Part shown: positions 1 to 8,450 of the stretch, piece after piece
Layout: each line of letters begins with the position of its first letter
Position numbering within the stretch: the stretch's first letter is position 1
NCBI GenBank assembly: GCA_002342685.1
Contig: DDQN01000025.1
Coordinates: 1-43,228 of the forward strand
Reading direction: 5' to 3'
From: Vibrio sp. UBA2441
GTDB taxonomy: Bacteria; Pseudomonadota; Gammaproteobacteria; Enterobacterales; Vibrionaceae
DNA: 43,228 bases
Translations under genes and position numbers: made by a program
The notes under the pieces: model-generated
What the model was told of the DNA's origin: nothing
Databases searched by the model: none
Seen by the model: only the letters and a program-made list of their open reading frames with translations

Positions 1-47
1 CTTTAACTGATCGGCATTACAGATAAACTGGTCTTTTTTATTTCTCA

Positions 48-1271
48 TTACATTGAATAAATATAGTAGATTTGCGATTTCATCCTGAGAATAATTCCTC
101 TAATCACATCCAGAAATCCCAAGAAACTATTAGGCTTTTCTCCGCTAATCCAACCTAAGCCAACCGACCCAACGGGAATGTCATAATCACCGTTCTCATC
201 TAGTTTTAGCCGAACAAAATGATGCTTGTTTTGTACATTTTGAATAGTCGTTGTTCTTACTGAAGGTTCTATACCTAAGAGATTTGATTGCGCTTCAGCC
301 GTTGCCTCGATAATCCCTTCTACTTCAGCAGAAAACACCTTGCCAGGATAAACAGGCGTTGCATATTCGGCCGCCTGTCCAACTTTAACATTCCTGATAG
401 CCTGATGATTGACACGCATTAAAACGTACTTTTCATCCGTGTACATCTGAATTCTGGGCACTGCCCCTATGTATTGCCCTTCCCTCATTATAAAGTTAGT
501 GACATAGCCATTTACTGGCGCAAATACTTTAGTTTGCTCAAGATCCCATTCCGACTGAGACAGAGCCTCTCTAGCCATGTTAATTGAATTTTGTTTTTCA
601 GAGACCATTAACTCTGCTTTGCCTATAGCCAACCTTGCATTCTCAGAATCAACACGGTATTTATCTATCTGTATATCAATTGTATTTAGTTGTTTTTCTG
701 CCAGTTTAACTAAGTTGCTTTGTTCATCAATTAAACTCTGAGTAACAGTATGCGCTACAACTCGATTTTGTTCGTTATAGCGCTCCAGTGTTTTACGCTT
801 CCAAGTAAAGTCGGCGTGGGCAGCCTCTCGTTGGCTTTCAGTGAGCGCTATCATCTTAAGTGACGATTGATACGCCGTGCGCGATACTTCTACTTCTTGC
901 TGAGAAACAGAAAGAGAAACCTGAGCAGACGAAAGATTAACCTCTGCCTGGTTAAAGGCGATCTGATATGGCTTATCATCTAATTCATAAATGAGCTGAC
1001 CTTTCTTGACCGTTTCATTCGGCTTGACATGAATTGCTGAAACTTTGCCTTTGATGTTTGTATTGCCTGGTCTCAATTGGATATGCGGAGATTGAACCAC
1101 CGAGCCACCAGAAAGATCCATTGGTGTATAGTTAATTAGCCCAATCCATACAAAAATCAGCCACGCACCACCACCAATGTACGAGAATCCCTGTGTTAAT
1201 TTGTTCCATGGCATACCAACTAACCTAAGCAAATAGATGAATAATGCCCATACCGCTAAACCTTCAAGCAT
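48..1271 (-). CDS. HlyD-family membrane fusion protein (YiaV/AaeA-like)
   Basis: This is probably the periplasmic adaptor of an export system, anchored in the inner membrane. From the chosen start the protein has 407 residues: two hydrophobic segments (about 4-20 and 33-50), a lipoyl-like half motif near 'GNTNIKGKVSAIHVKPNETV', a long Gln/Glu-rich coiled coil (about 100-250), then the second half motif beginning 'VFAPVNGYVTNF' and a beta-barrel region. I place the start at the ATG at 1271 because GAGGAG lies 8 nt upstream; a longer reading from 1295 lacks such a site. The start overlaps the stop of the upstream small membrane gene by 8 bp, so the two are translationally coupled. The same pairing (HlyD-type plus small DUF3302-type protein) is known for E. 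coli YiaV/YiaW. No outer-membrane partner is present here. Confidence 0.85.
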   Translation of the reverse strand: MLEGLAVWALFIYLLRLVGMPWNKLTQGFSYIGGGAWLIFVWIGLINYTPMDLSGGSVVQSPHIQLRPGNTNIKGKVSAIHVKPNETVKKGQLIYELDDKPYQIAFNQAEVNLSSAQVSLSVSQQEVEVSRTAYQSSLKMIALTESQREAAHADFTWKRKTLERYNEQNRVVAHTVTQSLIDEQSNLVKLAEKQLNTIDIQIDKYRVDSENARLAIGKAELMVSEKQNSINMAREALSQSEWDLEQTKVFAPVNGYVTNFIMREGQYIGAVPRIQMYTDEKYVLMRVNHQAIRNVKVGQAAEYATPVYPGKVFSAEVEGIIEATAEAQSNLLGIEPSVRTTTIQNVQNKHHFVRLKLDENGDYDIPVGSVGLGWISGEKPNSFLGFLDVIRGIILRMKSQIYYIYSM

Positions 1272-1596
1272 TTGATTGCTCCTCGTTTTCCGCATCCTGC
1301 TGTGGTTGATTTTTCCATATATCTCTAATTCTTATCAGCGCTTTTTCTCCATCTAAAAAAGCAACAACAACAGCCATAACCCAAACCCAGTTCCATAGGA
1401 ACCCTATCCAGGTTAATGCGGTAATTAAACTAATTTGATGATGCTCCCGGCTATGAGCTTTACTAATAGGCAGTTCATGAAACTTCCAAAAGCCATAAGC
1501 GACGACGACAATCGAACCAAGCAATACCACGCTAGCAACAACGTGCAGTGCAGTATCAACACCAGTACCTACAAACGGAACACTCAATATGCTCAA
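1264..1596 (-). CDS. Small inner-membrane protein, DUF3302/YiaW-like
   Basis: A protein of about 110 residues with two predicted membrane helices (around 'HVVASVVLLGSIVVVAYGF' and 'ALTWIGFLWNWVWVMAVVVA') and a charged C-terminal tail. The order, size and Trp-rich second helix resemble E. coli YiaW (DUF3302), whose gene is paired with an HlyD-like gene exactly as here. I choose the TTG at 1596 because a perfect GAGGAG sits 6 nt upstream; a longer TTG reading from 1626 has no site. Its 3' end overlaps the adaptor gene. Function is unknown; it probably assists the fusion protein. The family assignment is by memory and moderate. Confidence 0.65.
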   Translation of the reverse strand: MSILSVPFVGTGVDTALHVVASVVLLGSIVVVAYGFWKFHELPISKAHSREHHQISLITALTWIGFLWNWVWVMAVVVAFLDGEKALIRIRDIWKNQPQQDAENEEQSNA

Positions 1597-1713
1597 GCTA
1601 AACTCCTCATTGAATAATCTATGCAATATTATTGAACAAGTATTAACCAGAGGACAATCAACCTGTACAGATAACCTTATTTAATCTACTATTTTGACGT
1701 TATTAGTACTCGA

Positions 1714-2739
1714 GTGCCATTTATGCTTTCGTCTTTCTCGTCTTTATCTTTTATGCGTTCAATAGCCATTGAAGAAATTCATAACAAAGTCCATAAGTAT
1801 TATGGTATTTGTCCAACATCATTAGGAATACCTGAAAGCGTATTTGATCATTCAATGACACTCATACCTTGTTCTGAAGTGGCAAATTGGTTCGAAACCA
1901 TCGAACAGTTATCAAATGACTCTGATTTCATGTTAAACCTTTCAAAATATGTTCGGCTAGAGAGGCTTGGCAGCATAGGGGAATGGTTTCTTTCTACTCA
2001 CGATCTCGCACTCACCTTTCGTCGGTTTAATTACGGTATGAGCTGCCTTCAGTCCGGCGCTCATTTTTATGGTGTTCAACAAGGAAAACACGTCAAGTGG
2101 ACATACCACAGCGATAGCTTTTTAGGTCGTGCCAGATTCCACGACGCCATCCGTGTCAGTTTGCTGATGATGAGCATTTTGCGGAAATATCTAGGTGAGC
2201 AGTTCACCCCATTAAAAATAAGACTTCCTTATTCGACAAAACAACCCAGAAGGTATGAGGAGCTGTTCGGTTGCCCAGTAGAGTGGAACAGTCCACGAAC
2301 TGAAATTTGGATTAATACACGAACCTTAACTGATCACAATTGTATTGGGTCTACACCAGTGCAGAATATGTCAATGAAGTTCGTTGATTTAGACAGTTAT
2401 CTTAATATGCCTCAGCCAAATGACCATATTAAGATTATCTATGAATTGATCAATTATAGCCGATACTTCGGCGTTCCTACTTTGGCTCGCGTCGCTAGTT
2501 TCCTAGATTTATCCGAGCAACAACTGCAAAGGCGACTTACTCCGTTAGGATTTACTTTTACCAATATCACAGGGTATGTATTGTGTAATATCGCCGCTCA
2601 GATGATGTTAGGAGAGAAAGACCTTGAATTAATAGCTCGTCAACTCGGCTACAAACACAAAGCGAGTTTCATACGCACCTTCAAGAAATATAGGGGTATC
2701 ACTCCTTATCAGTACCTCAAACAAATAGAAATGCTATAG
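1714..2739 (+). CDS. AraC-family transcriptional regulator
   Basis: A 341-residue regulator. Residues 1 to about 220 look like the N-terminal 'arabinose-binding domain of AraC' type seen in OruR-like regulators. The last 100 residues carry two helix-turn-helix units: 'ARVASFLDLSEQQLQRRL', then 'LELIARQLGYKHKASFIRTF' followed by the typical 'RGITPYQYLK' ending. The start is GTG at 1714 or ATG at 1723; neither has a strong ribosome site. It is divergent from the DUF3302/HlyD pair across about 120 bp and is the obvious candidate to control it (inference). The effector is unknown. Confidence 0.85.
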   Translation: MPFMLSSFSSLSFMRSIAIEEIHNKVHKYYGICPTSLGIPESVFDHSMTLIPCSEVANWFETIEQLSNDSDFMLNLSKYVRLERLGSIGEWFLSTHDLALTFRRFNYGMSCLQSGAHFYGVQQGKHVKWTYHSDSFLGRARFHDAIRVSLLMMSILRKYLGEQFTPLKIRLPYSTKQPRRYEELFGCPVEWNSPRTEIWINTRTLTDHNCIGSTPVQNMSMKFVDLDSYLNMPQPNDHIKIIYELINYSRYFGVPTLARVASFLDLSEQQLQRRLTPLGFTFTNITGYVLCNIAAQMMLGEKDLELIARQLGYKHKASFIRTFKKYRGITPYQYLKQIEML

Positions 2740-2770
2740 CTATGCGTCTGGTTAAAAATGTTACTGCCGG

Positions 2771-4462
2771 TCATAACTCTACTTCTGGCTTTACCCAAAC
2801 CTGACTAAAGTCAAACCAACCTAGCGCATTACATTTAGCATTTTGTAACGTACCACAATGATCCTGACTCACACCCAGCCAGCAGTGGAACATAGGTATG
2901 ATTTGATGGTTCTCAACCAGTGACTTACCTAAAGCTTTTGCTGGAAATGGGAGGCCTTCTTGTAGCCTCCATTGCTCAACTAAAAAATGCCAGTGCTCAT
3001 ACTGTTCATCTCCGCTAAAAGAAAAAATGCCACTATAATCCAGTAGCCAACCAACTAATGCATCATCTCGGTATGTGGCTATTCCCATAGGTTTAAGCCA
3101 TATATCAATTGATGAACACTGTTCAATGTCATGCTGATATTTTACAAATTCAACCGTTAGACCAGCCTGGGATAGTATGTGAGCAATTGATTTTGCTAAT
3201 GTTGGAAATACTGGATGTTCTGAGTGATAAGCTATCGTCACTTTTTCTTTACTTGGCGGATTGACCCCAGTTTGGTATGGCGTCGAATGGTACCAACCAG
3301 GCTTAAGTCCGTATGCTGGAAGCAACCCCATATCTATAATTATTTGTTCAGGTAGTTGCTTGAAAAGATTAAATGAGTTTAACGCAACACTAAAGTATTT
3401 AGCCCATGCATCGTTCTTTGCGAGCCCATCTTTTCGATTTAAAAGTAAATAGGTACAACCAGGATCAAGTTCCACTTCGTTATATCTGGGGTTAACTGGC
3501 TTGATCGGATTAGACAAGCTTGGGAACACCATGGAGGAATAAGTTTCATTGATAACCCAAACCTCAACGCTGTCAACCAATGGCCGATATCCAAAGTAGC
3601 CATCAAATGCTTCTAAAATCAGGCGTTTTTCATTGTTTATCTCAACTTTATACGGCCCAGAACCTATAGGTAAAAGATCATAGTCCTCATTAATCCATGC
3701 CTCAGGTGAAACGATCTTAGCGGTCGATTCAGCAAATAAAAGTGGTAAGTGCAAATCGTCGCTGGTTAGATGAACGTCTAGAACCCACGGTTTAGGAGAC
3801 TCAACCCGAGTAATATGGGCATATAGCTTTGATCTCGTCAACGATTCAATTGACTGGATAACGTGCTCCATTTTAAGCCTGTTACCATTGTGAAACCTTA
3901 CACCAGAACGCAGATAAAATCGCCAGTGTTTAGGCGAAATAGCTTCCCACGTATGAGCAAGATCTGGTTGGAGTTGTTCTTTATCATCCAACGTTGTTAA
4001 ACCACTAAAAATCTGGTTAATTATATTCTGTTCGGAGCGGCGATTTGGCTTAAGCGGATTTAGCATAGACAAAGGCCGATAATAAGGTAAACGGATAACC
4101 TGCTTGCCTTCAACGTATTGAATACCCAAATAACTCTGAATCACTTGAGTAAGCTTAACCGCGTCTTTATCCAATACATTTAATGCTTGCTCAATTTTTC
4201 CTTCTTCCAGATAACGTCTGGCAAGATTTTCACTTACGTCTTGTTGATTCCTTTTAAAGTTAAGCCTGGACAGGTTTCCACGGCCCGCTGCTGGCAACCA
4301 CTCTATCCATCCCTCATCTGCCAGCTTATTTAGTACTATTCTGGCATTTCGTCTCGTGCAAAATAGAACGTCAGTAATATCCTCTAAGCGAATATCACTA
4401 TCATTACCTTTAAAGTGCTCAAACAGAGATTCGAATTGGGCTCGGAGTCGTGGGCTGCTCAT
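2771..4462 (-). CDS. SgrR-like transcriptional regulator with solute-binding domain
   Basis: A 563-residue protein with the SgrR architecture. An N-terminal winged helix (residues 1-75, with 'VLFCTRRNARIVLNKLADEG') is followed by a bacterial family-5 solute-binding domain (about 155-560, beginning 'RPLSMLNPLKPNRRSEQNI'). E. coli SgrR senses sugar-phosphate stress and activates the sRNA SgrS, but many Vibrio genomes hold several SgrR-like paralogues with unknown ligands, and no SgrS or SetA gene is visible here. There is no signal peptide, so the binding domain is cytoplasmic, as expected. It faces the AraC gene tail to tail with 31 bp between the stops. Confidence 0.85.
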   Translation of the reverse strand: MSSPRLRAQFESLFEHFKGNDSDIRLEDITDVLFCTRRNARIVLNKLADEGWIEWLPAAGRGNLSRLNFKRNQQDVSENLARRYLEEGKIEQALNVLDKDAVKLTQVIQSYLGIQYVEGKQVIRLPYYRPLSMLNPLKPNRRSEQNIINQIFSGLTTLDDKEQLQPDLAHTWEAISPKHWRFYLRSGVRFHNGNRLKMEHVIQSIESLTRSKLYAHITRVESPKPWVLDVHLTSDDLHLPLLFAESTAKIVSPEAWINEDYDLLPIGSGPYKVEINNEKRLILEAFDGYFGYRPLVDSVEVWVINETYSSMVFPSLSNPIKPVNPRYNEVELDPGCTYLLLNRKDGLAKNDAWAKYFSVALNSFNLFKQLPEQIIIDMGLLPAYGLKPGWYHSTPYQTGVNPPSKEKVTIAYHSEHPVFPTLAKSIAHILSQAGLTVEFVKYQHDIEQCSSIDIWLKPMGIATYRDDALVGWLLDYSGIFSFSGDEQYEHWHFLVEQWRLQEGLPFPAKALGKSLVENHQIIPMFHCWLGVSQDHCGTLQNAKCNALGWFDFSQVWVKPEVEL

Positions 4463-4624
4463 AAAGAGGAAATCTCCAATATATGAAAATAATCGTGATT
4501 TCCCATTTTATCACAGTAAGAATATACCGTTCTAAATTATGTTTAGAAAATACGATTTCTCTACACAATTACTACCTATCTTGGATTATCTAATTCATTA
4601 CTGACAATGCGAAAACAATAATTA

Positions 4625-4858
4625 TCATTGAATAGCGAGAGATAGCTCCTGTGCGATAGCTTGTATTTGTTCCTCTGAGTCGAGTTTAATCGACCATTTG
4701 CACTCACTGCTATTAACAGATATTACATTCGCTCCCTGGCCGATAAGTTGGATTGCATCAACGCTGGCTTGCATGCTCACCTTATGCTCGCCACTTAATC
4801 GAACGACTAACTCAAACGGAGTCACAATGATTTTTCCACTTTCAAAATCAATGACCAT
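4625..4858 (-). CDS. Small conserved protein, DUF3389-like
   Basis: A 77-residue acidic, soluble protein with alternating beta-like segments ('GKIIVTPFELVVRLSG', 'ECKWSIKLDSEEQIQAIAQ'). It resembles the DUF3389 family of Vibrio small proteins, recalled rather than searched. Its ATG shares one base with the stop of the upstream thioesterase (TAATG), so the two are translationally coupled. No function is known. Confidence 0.6.
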   Translation of the reverse strand: MVIDFESGKIIVTPFELVVRLSGEHKVSMQASVDAIQLIGQGANVISVNSSECKWSIKLDSEEQIQAIAQELSLAIQ

Positions 4859-5289
4859 TATTTGCCCCTTTTATGCTTCATCACCGCTATTGTTAAGCGG
4901 CTGGTGCAAACTAAACGTTGTCTCTCATCGTTAATGGTTATCTGCCACACTTGAGTCGTTGCCCCAATATGCAGAGGAGTTGCAGTACCCACAACGATTC
5001 CTTTTCTCATTGAGCGAATATGGTTGGCATTTACTTCTACACCCACACAATAGTGGTTTTCATCTACACAAGAATTAGCAGCTAAAGACCCTAACGTTTC
5101 TGCTAACACGACTGATGCCCCCCCGTGAAGCATTCCTAAAGGTTGATGAGTAATATGACTGACAGGCATGGTCGCCGTAAGCGAGTTATCTGTAATTTGA
5201 GTATATTCAATTTGAAGATGTTCGATCATGGTATTTTTCGACGACAAATTCAGAAGATCCAGATTGATCTCTTTTTTCCAAATAGACAT
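4858..5289 (-). CDS. menI: Hotdog-fold acyl-CoA thioesterase, MenI/YdiI-like
   Basis: A 143-residue hotdog thioesterase very like E. coli YdiI (MenI), which hydrolyses 1,4-dihydroxy-2-naphthoyl-CoA in menaquinone synthesis. The family core is visible: 'QPLGMLHGGASVVLAETLGS' with the HGG turn and the catalytic Glu, then 'VGVEVNANHIRSMRKG' and 'TQVWQITINDE'. I start at the ATG at 5289 ('MSIWKKEI'), which aligns with the YdiI N-terminus. The longer reading to 5370 begins with TTG and adds an unrelated AT-rich stretch. It is coupled to the small gene downstream by a TAATG overlap. Another PaaI-type substrate cannot be excluded. Confidence 0.85.
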   Translation of the reverse strand: MSIWKKEINLDLLNLSSKNTMIEHLQIEYTQITDNSLTATMPVSHITHQPLGMLHGGASVVLAETLGSLAANSCVDENHYCVGVEVNANHIRSMRKGIVVGTATPLHIGATTQVWQITINDERQRLVCTSRLTIAVMKHKRGK

Positions 5290-5394
5290 AATTGTTTCCA
5301 TGATTATTTTTTTTGTATTGTAACCTGTTAAAATGCAAGTTGTTATACTCAAAATACGATATAACGCCAATTAGACGATTATGGGATTTTTATT

Positions 5395-6177
5395 GTGAAT
5401 TCGTGGAAGCCAGCACTGATTACTGTTTTATCACTGACATTACTCGCTTGTAGTTCATCGCCAACTGGCCGTAATCAACTTATCCTTTTTTCTGATCAGC
5501 AAATGAGCTCTCTCGGGGGACAATCATTTGAACAAATGAAAAAAGATCAAAAGATAAACACAAACGTTAAAGTTAACGCTTATGTTCAATGCGTCACCAG
5601 TGCCATCTTGCCATATGTTGCTAAGCAACCAGGGGTATCCGAGTGGGAAATTGTTGTTTTCGATAGTGATCAAGTTAACGCGTTTGCGCTACCCGGTGGA
5701 AAGATCGGAGTGTATACCGGGCTCCTAGACGTAGCAAAAAATCAGGACCAATTAGCAACTGTCATTGGCCATGAGATCGCACATGTTTTAGCAAATCACA
5801 GTAACGAACGTATTTCTCAGGCTCAGATTACCAACGCTGGATTACAGATAACTAACCTAGCCCTTAATGACTCAGAATACAAAGGTATTACCATGGCGGC
5901 ACTCGGACTCGGTGTTCAGTTCGGTGTATTGCTTCCTTATGGGCGAACTCAAGAGTCAGAAGCAGATATCGTCGGATTAGAACTAATGACACAAGCAGGC
6001 TTTGACCCGTACCAAAGCATTGAGCTGTGGAAAAATATGGCTAAAGCTTCCGGTGGAAAACAACCTCCTGAATTGTTATCCACCCACCCTTCACACTCAA
6101 CCCGAATTACAGACTTACGTCGTAAAGCCAACAAGTTACCGACACAATCTGCTAGTAAGCCACGCTGCATACGTTAA
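5395..6177 (+). CDS. M48-family metalloprotease lipoprotein (LoiP/YggG-like)
   Basis: A 260-residue zinc protease. The N-terminal signal ends in the lipobox 'LLACS' (Cys19), so it is predicted to be lipidated. The M48 core is complete: HEIAH at residues 126-130 gives two zinc-ligand histidines and the catalytic Glu, and E187 in 'QESEAD' fits the third ligand. 'STHPSHSTRITDL' near the C-terminus is typical of the family. Size and layout match E. coli LoiP/YggG, a periplasmic quality-control protease. The start is GTG at 5395. It is divergent from the thioesterase gene. Confidence 0.9.
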   Translation: MNSWKPALITVLSLTLLACSSSPTGRNQLILFSDQQMSSLGGQSFEQMKKDQKINTNVKVNAYVQCVTSAILPYVAKQPGVSEWEIVVFDSDQVNAFALPGGKIGVYTGLLDVAKNQDQLATVIGHEIAHVLANHSNERISQAQITNAGLQITNLALNDSEYKGITMAALGLGVQFGVLLPYGRTQESEADIVGLELMTQAGFDPYQSIELWKNMAKASGGKQPPELLSTHPSHSTRITDLRRKANKLPTQSASKPRCIR

Positions 6178-6362
6178 CTAGCACACTAAGAAACCAAATT
6201 TATATCGGTTTCGTAGAGCAATCTCTAGTAATCTAACTGGCGGTCATATACTATGCCGCCAAATGGTTTATCTCGCGGCATTTCAACGTTTCAAACGATA
6301 CGCAAGTGCTTATCTGCTGCAGGTAACTTCTTGTTCAACTTTATTTTTATAGGTAACTTTCT

Positions 6363-6932
6363 ATGTCTACTGAAGCGACTATGCTAGAACGCTGCGATTC
6401 TAAGTGCGAGTTATGCGGAGCGTCTTCTGCCTTGTCCCCTTTCGTTGTTGCCCCTCATACACAGGTTACTGTGGATCATGCCGTCATGTTATGTGAAACC
6501 TGTAAAGGGCAGATCGAAGATCCAGCCACTACTGATGCAAACCATTGGCGTTGCTTAAACGACAGCATGTGGAGTCAAGAAGCACCAGTTCAGGTAGCAG
6601 CATGGCGTCAGCTAAAACGCCTATCAGAAAATGAAAGCTGGGCAACCGACTTGCTAGACATGATGTACATGGAAGAAGACGTTGCAAAATGGGCTGAAAT
6701 TGGCATGGACGAAGGCAACAACAAACACGTCGATTGCCATGGTGCTGAGCTCACAGCGGGTGACAACGTCACCATCATCAAAGACCTACCAGTTAAAGGC
6801 TCTAGCATGGTAGTAAAACAAGGCACAATGGTAAGAAACATCGGCCTTGCAAAGGATGACTTCGATTTATTCTCAGGCAAAGTTGAAGGCCAGTCCATGT
6901 GGTTACGCTGCGAATACTGCCGTAAAAAATAA
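6363..6932 (+). CDS. PhnA-domain zinc-ribbon protein (YjdM-related, long form)
   Basis: A 189-residue protein with an N-terminal zinc ribbon of CxxC pairs ('CELCGASS', 'MLCETCKGQI') and a C-terminal PhnA/YjdM domain ('DCHGAELTAGDNVTIIKDL', 'VKGSSMVVKQGTMVRNIGL'). A third CxxC ('CEYCRK') lies at the extreme C-terminus. E. coli YjdM (formerly PhnA) is shorter and of uncertain function; despite older 'alkylphosphonate utilisation' labels it is not part of the phn operon. It is followed by a strong intrinsic terminator and appears monocistronic. Confidence 0.85.
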   Translation: MSTEATMLERCDSKCELCGASSALSPFVVAPHTQVTVDHAVMLCETCKGQIEDPATTDANHWRCLNDSMWSQEAPVQVAAWRQLKRLSENESWATDLLDMMYMEEDVAKWAEIGMDEGNNKHVDCHGAELTAGDNVTIIKDLPVKGSSMVVKQGTMVRNIGLAKDDFDLFSGKVEGQSMWLRCEYCRKK

Positions 6933-6960
6933 CTAGCACCGAGCTAATTACGAAAGCCAA

Positions 6961-6988
6961 AAAGACGCCAAAATGGGCGTCTTTTTTT
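6961..6988 (+). terminator. Intrinsic terminator of the PhnA-domain gene
   Basis: A 9-bp perfect stem (AAAGACGCC at 6961-6969 with GGCGTCTTT at 6976-6984) closes a 6-nt loop and runs into a T-tract. It lies 28 bp after the PhnA-domain stop codon. Confidence 0.9.
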
Positions 6989-7022
6989 GTCTCTTGCGAT
7001 TTTTCGAAAGTGGCCAATTTTG

Positions 7023-7043
7023 CAATGAACAATGAACAATGAA
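7023..7043. repeat. Three tandem copies of CAATGAA
   Basis: Three perfect head-to-tail copies of the 7-mer CAATGAA lie in the spacer between the PhnA terminator and the group II intron relic. No function is apparent. Confidence 0.8.
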
Positions 7044-7102
7044 CAACCAAATAGTGACGTTTGCTTGGAAGAAACCTGTTCTCACTGCTTTGTAAGTTGC
7101 TG

Positions 7103-7208
7103 GGTATCAAACGATACCTTTGCGAAGGCTAGAGCCTAGTGCAGTGAAAGTTGTACGCTAGGTTCATAGGGAGGCGGCACTTAGTAACAAGTGTCATCCA
7201 CCCGGTAT
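7103..7208 (+). mobile_element. Group II intron relic: domains V and VI only
   Basis: Positions 7132-7165 form a canonical 34-nt domain V. The lower stem of 8 bp (GAGCCTAG with CTAGGTTC) holds the AGC triad at 7133-7135. A 2-nt CG bulge (7156-7157) follows, then a 6-bp upper helix capped by a GAAA tetraloop. After a 3-nt linker, 7169-7203 folds as domain VI (GGG/CCC base, GGCACTT/AAGTGTC top) with an unpaired A at 7200 in the expected branch position. The intron 3' end would be near 7208. A hairpin at 7103-7118 (GGTATC, AAAC, GATACC) may remain from domain III or IV. Only about 140 bp separate domain V from the upstream terminator, too little for domain I or a reverse transcriptase, so this is a 3' remnant. 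Confidence 0.75.
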
Positions 7209-7420
7209 TATGAGTTAACTAAGAACAGAATCATCGAACGCTACAAGCTTATTAAGCATTGGCTAAATTGCTCGAAATGAACCGTTTATGTTGTTTTCAA
7301 CGAGAATGGTAGCTGACAATAACTTCCTAACAGTTTTTGATTGAGGGTAATGAATAAAGGTGTTAGCTCTACTGTTTGAGGTTACACTCAGCTCAAATGA
7401 ATCACGAACATGGATGCAAG

Positions 7421-8032
7421 ATGAATATCGACCTGAACACACTCGCCCCAACACAGATCTACCACTTGATGACTCAAACCGTCATTCCACGACCAATTGC
7501 ATGGGTCTTAACGAATTCAGGTGACGAAAACTATAATCTCGCACCTTTTTCTTTTTTCACACCTGTTACAAGCACCCCGCCAATTTTGATGTTTTCTGTA
7601 GGCAAAAAACCATCAGGTGAAATCAAAGATACGACTCGTAATGTATTAGAGACTAGTCGCATGGTAATTCACATAGCCCACGAGGCGCTGGCTAATGAGG
7701 TAACACAATCTTCCGCTACTCTGGATCATGGTGATTCCGAAGTCGATGCTAACAATTTAGAACTAGTGGATTTTGAGGACTATGAACTGCCAAGAGTGAA
7801 AGGATGCCCAATAGCCTTCGCTTGCAAACTTTATGAAGTTAAAGAGATCGGTGATACGCCTCAGAGTTTGATATTTGCAGAAATTGAAAAAGTGTTTATC
7901 GATCCGATGGTGGTAGGTGAGCACAGCGAACGGCTCGTAGTTGAAGCACTAAAAGTGAACCCTCTTTGCCGCCTTGGTGGTAGTGACTATGCCAGCCTTG
8001 ATAATGTATTTTCTGTCGCACGACCGAACTAA
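7421..8032 (+). CDS. Flavin reductase-like FMN-binding protein
   Basis: A 203-residue protein of the flavin reductase-like (FMN-binding split barrel) family. It shows the N-terminal 'VIPRPIAWVLT' and 'NLAPFSFFTPVTSTPPILMF' FMN-binding stretch, 'HIAHEALANEV' and the C-terminal 'PLCRLGGSDYASLDNVFSV' signature. Such proteins bind FMN and often act as oxidoreductases; the physiological substrate is unknown. I take the ATG at 7421 with a GGA 6 nt upstream. An earlier in-frame ATG at 7397 adds eight non-conserved residues. It is monocistronic. Confidence 0.85.
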   Translation: MNIDLNTLAPTQIYHLMTQTVIPRPIAWVLTNSGDENYNLAPFSFFTPVTSTPPILMFSVGKKPSGEIKDTTRNVLETSRMVIHIAHEALANEVTQSSATLDHGDSEVDANNLELVDFEDYELPRVKGCPIAFACKLYEVKEIGDTPQSLIFAEIEKVFIDPMVVGEHSERLVVEALKVNPLCRLGGSDYASLDNVFSVARPN

Positions 8033-8144
8033 AAGAGTTAGTGGCTGTTGCCTACTGTTTAGAAGGTTTAAGCGCCTTAAGAAGAGAGCCTTAGCTATCT
8101 GAGTGTTTATCCAGCCCACATATTAGCTTTTGAGCTGCGTCCTT

Positions 8145-8161
8145 AAAGGGACTGTCCCTTT
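8145..8161. repeat. Perfect palindrome AAAGGGAC-T-GTCCCTTT
   Basis: A 17-nt perfect inverted repeat with a single central T lies downstream of the flavin reductase gene. It is followed by a T/A-rich stretch and then an orphan ORF tail (8195-8350). Palindromes of the GGGAC/GTCCC type are, in my recollection, common beside REP-associated or IS200-like transposase genes in Vibrio and Shewanella; this is not verified. Confidence 0.55.
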
Positions 8162-8194
8162 AATTGTTTAATTGTCTATTTTTTAATTTAAAAA

Positions 8195-8350
8195 TTGTGC
8201 CAATCTCTTATTAGACAGGAGTACTGTGCATTAATACAGTTGCTTTTTGGCGTTGCGAATTTTCAATCCATTCATGTAAAAGTATCCACAGAGCAGCTAA
8301 AGAAGTACCTCGTGACCTACTATAAAAAAGAAGGAATGCGACAAATATGA
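8195..8350 (+). pseudogene. Orphan ORF tail, possibly a decayed gene end
   Basis: An open frame of 51 codons begins at a TTG just after an in-frame stop and ends at TGA (8348-8350). It has no ribosome site. The amphipathic C-terminus 'TEQLKKYLVTYYKKEGMRQI' looks like real coding sequence and not random translation. I do not recognise the family. Its position beside a GGGAC palindrome suggests the 3' end of a lost mobile-element gene, but this is inference. Confidence 0.3.
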
Positions 8351-8377
8351 CAATTCAATGAAATTTAATTACGGGCA

Positions 8378-8406
8378 TTGATCACACTTTTTCTTTTTGT
8401 TATGAT
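8378..8406 (+). promoter_or_regulatory. Predicted sigma-70 promoter of the 66-aa gene
   Basis: TTGATC (8378-8383), a 17-nt spacer and TATGAT (8401-8406) form a good -35/-10 pair. They lie about 45 nt upstream of the ATG at 8451. Confidence 0.5.
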
Positions 8407-8450
8407 TAAACCCATAAATCATGTAACTAAATTACAGCTTGGAGAAAAAT

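Noticed and set aside
2771..4462. Oligopeptide ABC transporter binding protein
   Set aside because: There is a solute-binding fold, but the protein has an N-terminal winged helix and no signal peptide, so it is an SgrR-like regulator.
6802..7110. 102-codon minus-strand ORF over the PhnA gene end and terminator
   Set aside because: It is antisense to a clear gene and its terminator; a shadow frame.
6961..7208. Group IIC intron inserted at a terminator
   Set aside because: The location after a terminator fits class C insertion, but the domain V triad is AGC, not the CGC usual for class C, and the 5' part is missing. I keep only 'group II relic'.
7327..7366. Possible integron attC site (CTAACA ... 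TGTTAG)
   Set aside because: The inverted 6-mers are too short, and the conserved R'/R'' core and internal stem are not present.
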